Of a DNA stretch of 64,000 nucleotides, positions 60,762 through 64,000 are shown piece after piece. Positions within the stretch are counted from its first letter, which is position 1. Every line of letters starts with the position of its first letter. The translations under genes and the position numbers were made by a program. Source of the DNA: Caballeronia insecticola (GTDB taxonomy: Bacteria > Pseudomonadota > Gammaproteobacteria > Burkholderiales > Burkholderiaceae); the NCBI RefSeq assembly GCF_000402035.1, contig NC_021288.1, positions 620,001 to 684,000 of the forward strand. Direction: 5' to 3'. The notes below the pieces were generated by a model. It had not been told where the DNA came from. It made no database searches and saw nothing but the letters and a program-made list of their open reading frames with translations.

Positions 60762-62339
60762 TCACGCCTGCTGAAGCCACGCGAACTCCGCGAACCGGTA
60801 ACCCATCACGCGGCCCGAGGGACTGCCCTTCAGGCCGCGCAGCTTCGAACTCTGCGCATCGATAAAGTTGATGAACGCGGGAATCACGAGGCTGTTCTTC
60901 TCGTAGACGATCGTCTGCATGTCGCCGTACATCTGCCTGCGCTTTGCCTCGTCGCGCTCGCGGCGCGCCTGCACCAGCAGCTGATCGAACTGCGCGTTCT
61001 TCCAGCCCGACTCGTTCCAGTTCGCATTCGAGCGGAAGAACTGCGTGTACAGCAGATCGAGCGTCGGACGCGGCAGGATCGAGCCGTAGGTCATCGGGTA
61101 TTTCATCCAATACGTCGACCAGTAGCCATCCGCCGGCACGCGGCGAACATTGATGTCGACGCCCGCGTCCTTCGCGGCCTGCTGGATCATCATGGCGGAA
61201 TCGAGCGCGGTCTCCACGGACGGCGGCGCGACGATCTCCGCGCGCGCGCCCGGCGTGCCCGCCTTCTTGAAGTGGAACTGTGCCTTGTCCGCATCGAAGG
61301 CGCGCTGCGGCAATCCCTTCATGAAATACGGATGCCACTCCGGCACCGGATGATCGTTCGCGAGCGTGCCGTGACCGCGCAGCATCACGTTGACGATGCG
61401 CGGCCGGTCGTGCAGATACTTGATGCCTTCGTTGAAGTCCGCGCTGCTCGTCGGCATCATGTCCTGCCGCAGCGCCAGATCGGAATAGAGCTGCGACGGG
61501 CTTTCCAGTATCGTCACCTTGCCCGTCTGCCTGACGCGTTCGACATCGCGCGCGGGCAGCGGCGACACGAGTTGCACGTCGCCCGCGAGCAGCGCATTGG
61601 TGCGTGCCGCGTCATCGCCGATGCCGATGATCTCCACTTCGTCGAGATACGGACGGCCCGGCTTCCAGAAGTTCGGATTGCGCGCGCCGATACAGCGTTG
61701 CGCCGGCGTGAATTCCTTGCACACGAACGGCCCCGTGCCGTTGCCTTTCGAGAAGTCCGTCGTGTTCGCGGCGACGATCACGAAGTGCGGAATGGCGAGC
61801 AGCGCCGGAAGATCGACGTTCGGTTCGGTGAGCGTGATCTCCACCTTGAGCGGCCCGGCCGCTTTGATCGAGCTGAAACCGTCCGCGATGGACTTCGCTT
61901 TCGACGCGGTGGCCGCGTCCTTGTGGCGCATCAGCGAGAACACGACATCGTCGGGCGTAAGCGGCTTGCCGTCGTGGAAATGCACGTTGGAGCGAAGCGT
62001 GACGGTCCACTTCACGAAGTCGTCGGATTCGAGTTTTTCCGCGAGTGCGTTCTGCGTCTTGAAGTCGGCGTCGAGTTCGGTGAGACCGCTGTAGAACATG
62101 TAGGCGCGCGAGTAGTCGCCCGTATGTGTGCCCTTCGCGGGATCGAGCGAATCCATCAGCGACTGGTTCGCGAGCGCCACGCGAATGCGTCCGCCGCGCT
62201 GTGGCGCGGGCTCCGTCGCGGCGAACGCGAGCGATGCCGTGCCCGGCAAGATGATGCCTGCCGCGCCCGCAACGGCCAGCGTCTTCATCGCCTTGCGGCG
62301 GCCAGGATCGGCGACAACCAGTTCCTTCGGCAATGTCAT
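60762..62339 (-). CDS. ABC importer solute-binding protein with Tat-type signal, orphan paralogue (family 5)
   Basis: 525 residues. The signal region 'GRRKAMKTLAVAGAAGIILP' has a twin-arginine motif. Mature protein blocks ('YMFYSGLTELDADF', 'VHFHDGKPLTPDDVVFSLMR', 'ANPNFWKPGRPYLDEVEIIG'-like) match the binding protein at 54291-55913. No permease or ATPase gene lies next to it; a DgcA-like oxidoreductase gene is upstream. It may share the importer at 50.5-54.2 kb or partners outside the window. Confidence 0.9.
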   Translation of the reverse strand: MTLPKELVVADPGRRKAMKTLAVAGAAGIILPGTASLAFAATEPAPQRGGRIRVALANQSLMDSLDPAKGTHTGDYSRAYMFYSGLTELDADFKTQNALAEKLESDDFVKWTVTLRSNVHFHDGKPLTPDDVVFSLMRHKDAATASKAKSIADGFSSIKAAGPLKVEITLTEPNVDLPALLAIPHFVIVAANTTDFSKGNGTGPFVCKEFTPAQRCIGARNPNFWKPGRPYLDEVEIIGIGDDAARTNALLAGDVQLVSPLPARDVERVRQTGKVTILESPSQLYSDLALRQDMMPTSSADFNEGIKYLHDRPRIVNVMLRGHGTLANDHPVPEWHPYFMKGLPQRAFDADKAQFHFKKAGTPGARAEIVAPPSVETALDSAMMIQQAAKDAGVDINVRRVPADGYWSTYWMKYPMTYGSILPRPTLDLLYTQFFRSNANWNESGWKNAQFDQLLVQARRERDEAKRRQMYGDMQTIVYEKNSLVIPAFINFIDAQSSKLRGLKGSPSGRVMGYRFAEFAWLQQA

Positions 62340-62390
62340 GTCAGCCTCGCTCGGTCATGTCGTTTTTGCGGATACGTTGCAGCGTCGCCT

Positions 62391-64000
62391 TCACAGCGCC
62401 AGGCATAGCCTGTAGGCGTCGTAGATGGCCGTGTGAATATCGCGCGACGCGCTCGCGTCGCCGATGCGGTACAGATGAAATTGCTCTGCTTCGCGCGCCT
62501 GGGTCTGGGGTTGCGGCTGGCCGGTCGCGAATGCGTCGAGATCGGTGTAGCCGTCGTTGACCGAGTACATGCGCGCCGCTTCGAAGAGATCATCGACCGC
62601 GAGCATGCCGCGCTCGACCACGACGTGATCCGCTTCCATTTCGATCAGCGCATCGGTCAGATGATGACGGAACACGGCGCGGCGCTTGCCGCCAGGTGCG
62701 GCGCTCACTTCGATCAACTCGACGTTGGTGCGCACGGGCACGTCCCAGCGCGCGATGTCGCGCATCCAGACCTGATCGTCGCCGCGTCCGCCGGTCTCCT
62801 GTGCGGGCATGCTGTCGATCAGCGCGAGCGAGACGTCGAGCCCCGCATCGACATAGCGTTCGGCGCACAGATACGCGTTGTGCCGCCCGGTGCCGTCGTA
62901 GACGAGCACGCTGCCCTGACGCGGCGGCGGTTCGGTGAGCGCATCGAAGACGGACTTGCACAGTTCGCCGCCCGGGAGGCCGTCGAGATTCGGCAGTCCG
63001 CCCGTCGCGATAATGACCACGTCCGCGCGATGATCGAGCACGTCGCTCACTTCGGCGTAGTGGTTGTAGCGCACATCGACGCCGAGCTTGTCGAGCTGCG
63101 TCACGCGCCAGTCGACGATGCCGATGAGGTCGCGCCGCCAACTGCCGGTTGCCGCGAGCAGCATTTGCCCGCCCGCCGACGAGTTCGCTTCGAGCACGGT
63201 CACGTCGTGGCCGCGCGTCGCGCTGATGCGTGCGGCTTCGAGGCCCGCGGGTCCCGCGCCGACGATCAACACGCGCTTCCTGTGTTGCGCTTTCGGTATG
63301 TCGTGCGTGAGATACGTTTCGCGCGATGTCGCCGGATTATGGATGCAGGTCGCGCGAAAGTTGCGGCAGAACGATGCGCCGACGCACGGCCGCGCTTCGT
63401 CCTCCCTGCCCGCTTCCACGAGCTTCACGAGATGCGGCTCCGCGATATGCGCGCGCGTCATGCCGACCATGTCGAGCAGGCCTTCGCGAATGGCATAGCG
63501 CGCGGTGGCGAGATCGGCGATCTTGGCGGCGTGGAAGACGGGCAGATCCACCGCGCGCTTGAACGCGGCGGCTTTCGGCAGCCACGGCGCGGACGGCACG
63601 AACATGCCCGGCATCGAGTTGAGCGCAAGCGACATCTTCGTGTCCATGCGGCCGAACACGACGTTGAAGAAATCGAACAGGCCGGTACGCTGGAGAATGC
63701 GCGACATCTCCAGCCCTTCCTCGAAGCTGCATCCGTCTTCGAGCGCGAAGCGAAAGCCGACGATGAAATCATCGCCGACCTGCTTTCTGATTTCTTCGTG
63801 AACCTCGATCGCGAAACGCACGCGATTGACGGTCGAGCCGCCGTATTTGTCGGTGCGCAGATTCACGGTCGGGTCCATGAACTGGCCGATCAAATGCCCG
63901 CCCGCATGCGTCTCGATGCCGTCCAGTCCGCCCTCGCGGCAACGCCTGGCCGCAAGGCCGAAATCGCGGATCACGCGGCGGATGTCCGCGTCATGGATCG
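62391..64000 (-). CDS. NADH:flavin oxidoreductase of the DgcA/trimethylamine-dehydrogenase class (5' end outside window)
   Basis: The frame continues past the window edge, so only about 535 C-terminal residues are seen. The FMN barrel ('GLDGIETHAGGHLIGQFMDP', 'NLRTDKYGGSTVNRVRFAIE', 'GRMDTKMSLALN') is followed by a Cys region (CVGASFCRNF...CIHNP) and a FAD/NAD(P)-binding half ('VLIVGAGPAGLEAARISATR', 'SAGGQMLLAATG'). This is the layout of DgcA dimethylglycine demethylase and related N-demethylases (proline betaine, hydroxyproline betaine). The usual CxxC start of the Fe-S motif reads CxxA here. It is followed by the orphan binding protein after 51 bases. Substrate inferred as an N-methylated amino acid. 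Confidence 0.85.
   Translation of the reverse strand, partial: IHDADIRRVIRDFGLAARRCREGGLDGIETHAGGHLIGQFMDPTVNLRTDKYGGSTVNRVRFAIEVHEEIRKQVGDDFIVGFRFALEDGCSFEEGLEMSRILQRTGLFDFFNVVFGRMDTKMSLALNSMPGMFVPSAPWLPKAAAFKRAVDLPVFHAAKIADLATARYAIREGLLDMVGMTRAHIAEPHLVKLVEAGREDEARPCVGASFCRNFRATCIHNPATSRETYLTHDIPKAQHRKRVLIVGAGPAGLEAARISATRGHDVTVLEANSSAGGQMLLAATGSWRRDLIGIVDWRVTQLDKLGVDVRYNHYAEVSDVLDHRADVVIIATGGLPNLDGLPGGELCKSVFDALTEPPPRQGSVLVYDGTGRHNAYLCAERYVDAGLDVSLALIDSMPAQETGGRGDDQVWMRDIARWDVPVRTNVELIEVSAAPGGKRRAVFRHHLTDALIEMEADHVVVERGMLAVDDLFEAARMYSVNDGYTDLDAFATGQPQPQTQAREAEQFHLYRIGDASASRDIHTAIYDAYRLCLAL

Noticed and set aside
1..64000. CRISPR arrays, tRNA/rRNA genes, complete insertion sequences or phage genes
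   Set aside because: None was found: no regularly spaced repeats, no clover-leaf-like gene and no transposase or integrase motif.

Overview
The window looks like part of a chromosome or large replicon of a Burkholderia-related betaproteobacterium (Caballeronia/Paraburkholderia type). The evidence is high G+C with strongly biased codon use, PHB-granule genes (phasin plus PHB-depolymerase-type esterase), a DUF3563 small protein, BON and DUF2501 periplasmic proteins, an RND pump, and dense sets of amine and organic-acid catabolic genes. The species is inferred from gene content only. No rRNA, tRNA, CRISPR array, intact insertion sequence or replication origin was found.

Layout. 0-1.5 kb: 3' end of a membrane-fusion (HlyD-type) gene, then a small secreted protein. 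1.8-7.0 kb: a GntR regulator divergent from a lyase of the fumarase/aspartase superfamily, a DctA-type C4-dicarboxylate symporter and a class II fumarase; two dyads lie in the GntR/lyase intergenic region. 7.0-9.7 kb: an A+T-richer accessory patch with one ApeA-like HEPN anti-phage candidate and otherwise no recognisable genes. 9.7-18.7 kb: cupin, Tat-type class C serine hydrolase, and a TetR regulator with an operator-like palindrome, followed by a complete RND pump (adaptor, permease, outer-membrane factor). 18.7-21.5 kb: small envelope proteins (an untracked 42-residue lipoprotein, two BON proteins, DUF2501, DUF3563). 21.7-27.7 kb: LysR, isochorismatase-like hydrolase, GMC oxidoreductase, alpha/beta hydrolase, PHB depolymerase-like esterase, phasin.

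27.8-64 kb is an unusually dense catabolic super-locus. A ten-gene minus-strand operon (39.0 to 27.9 kb) joins two enoyl-CoA hydratases, an ADP-forming-type acyl-CoA synthetase, a complete dipeptide/opine-class ABC importer, an N-methyl-amino-acid-oxidase-like flavoprotein and a TetR regulator. A plus-strand block (39.3-47.2 kb) has a GNAT enzyme, hydroxyacid reductase, class III aminotransferase, Lrp regulator, tartrate/malate-type dehydrogenase, GabD-like dehydrogenase, M14-type deacylase and cupin. A second minus-strand operon (57.9 to 47.2 kb) has a HAD hydrolase, a PuuB-like oxidase, a second importer with fused ATPases, a heterotrimeric HcnABC/opine-oxidase-like dehydrogenase and a short AraC regulator. 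At the right edge are a PuuC-like aldehyde dehydrogenase, a second GNAT paralogue, an orphan second binding protein and a DgcA-like demethylase running off the window.

Taken together, 28-64 kb appears to import an N-substituted amino acid, opine or betaine-like compound, oxidise or demethylate it in several alternative ways, and send the carbon skeleton to central metabolism. The substrate cannot be named from sequence. The best candidates for undescribed biology are this double-importer super-locus with its paired GNAT enzymes, and the solitary HEPN gene in the accessory patch.
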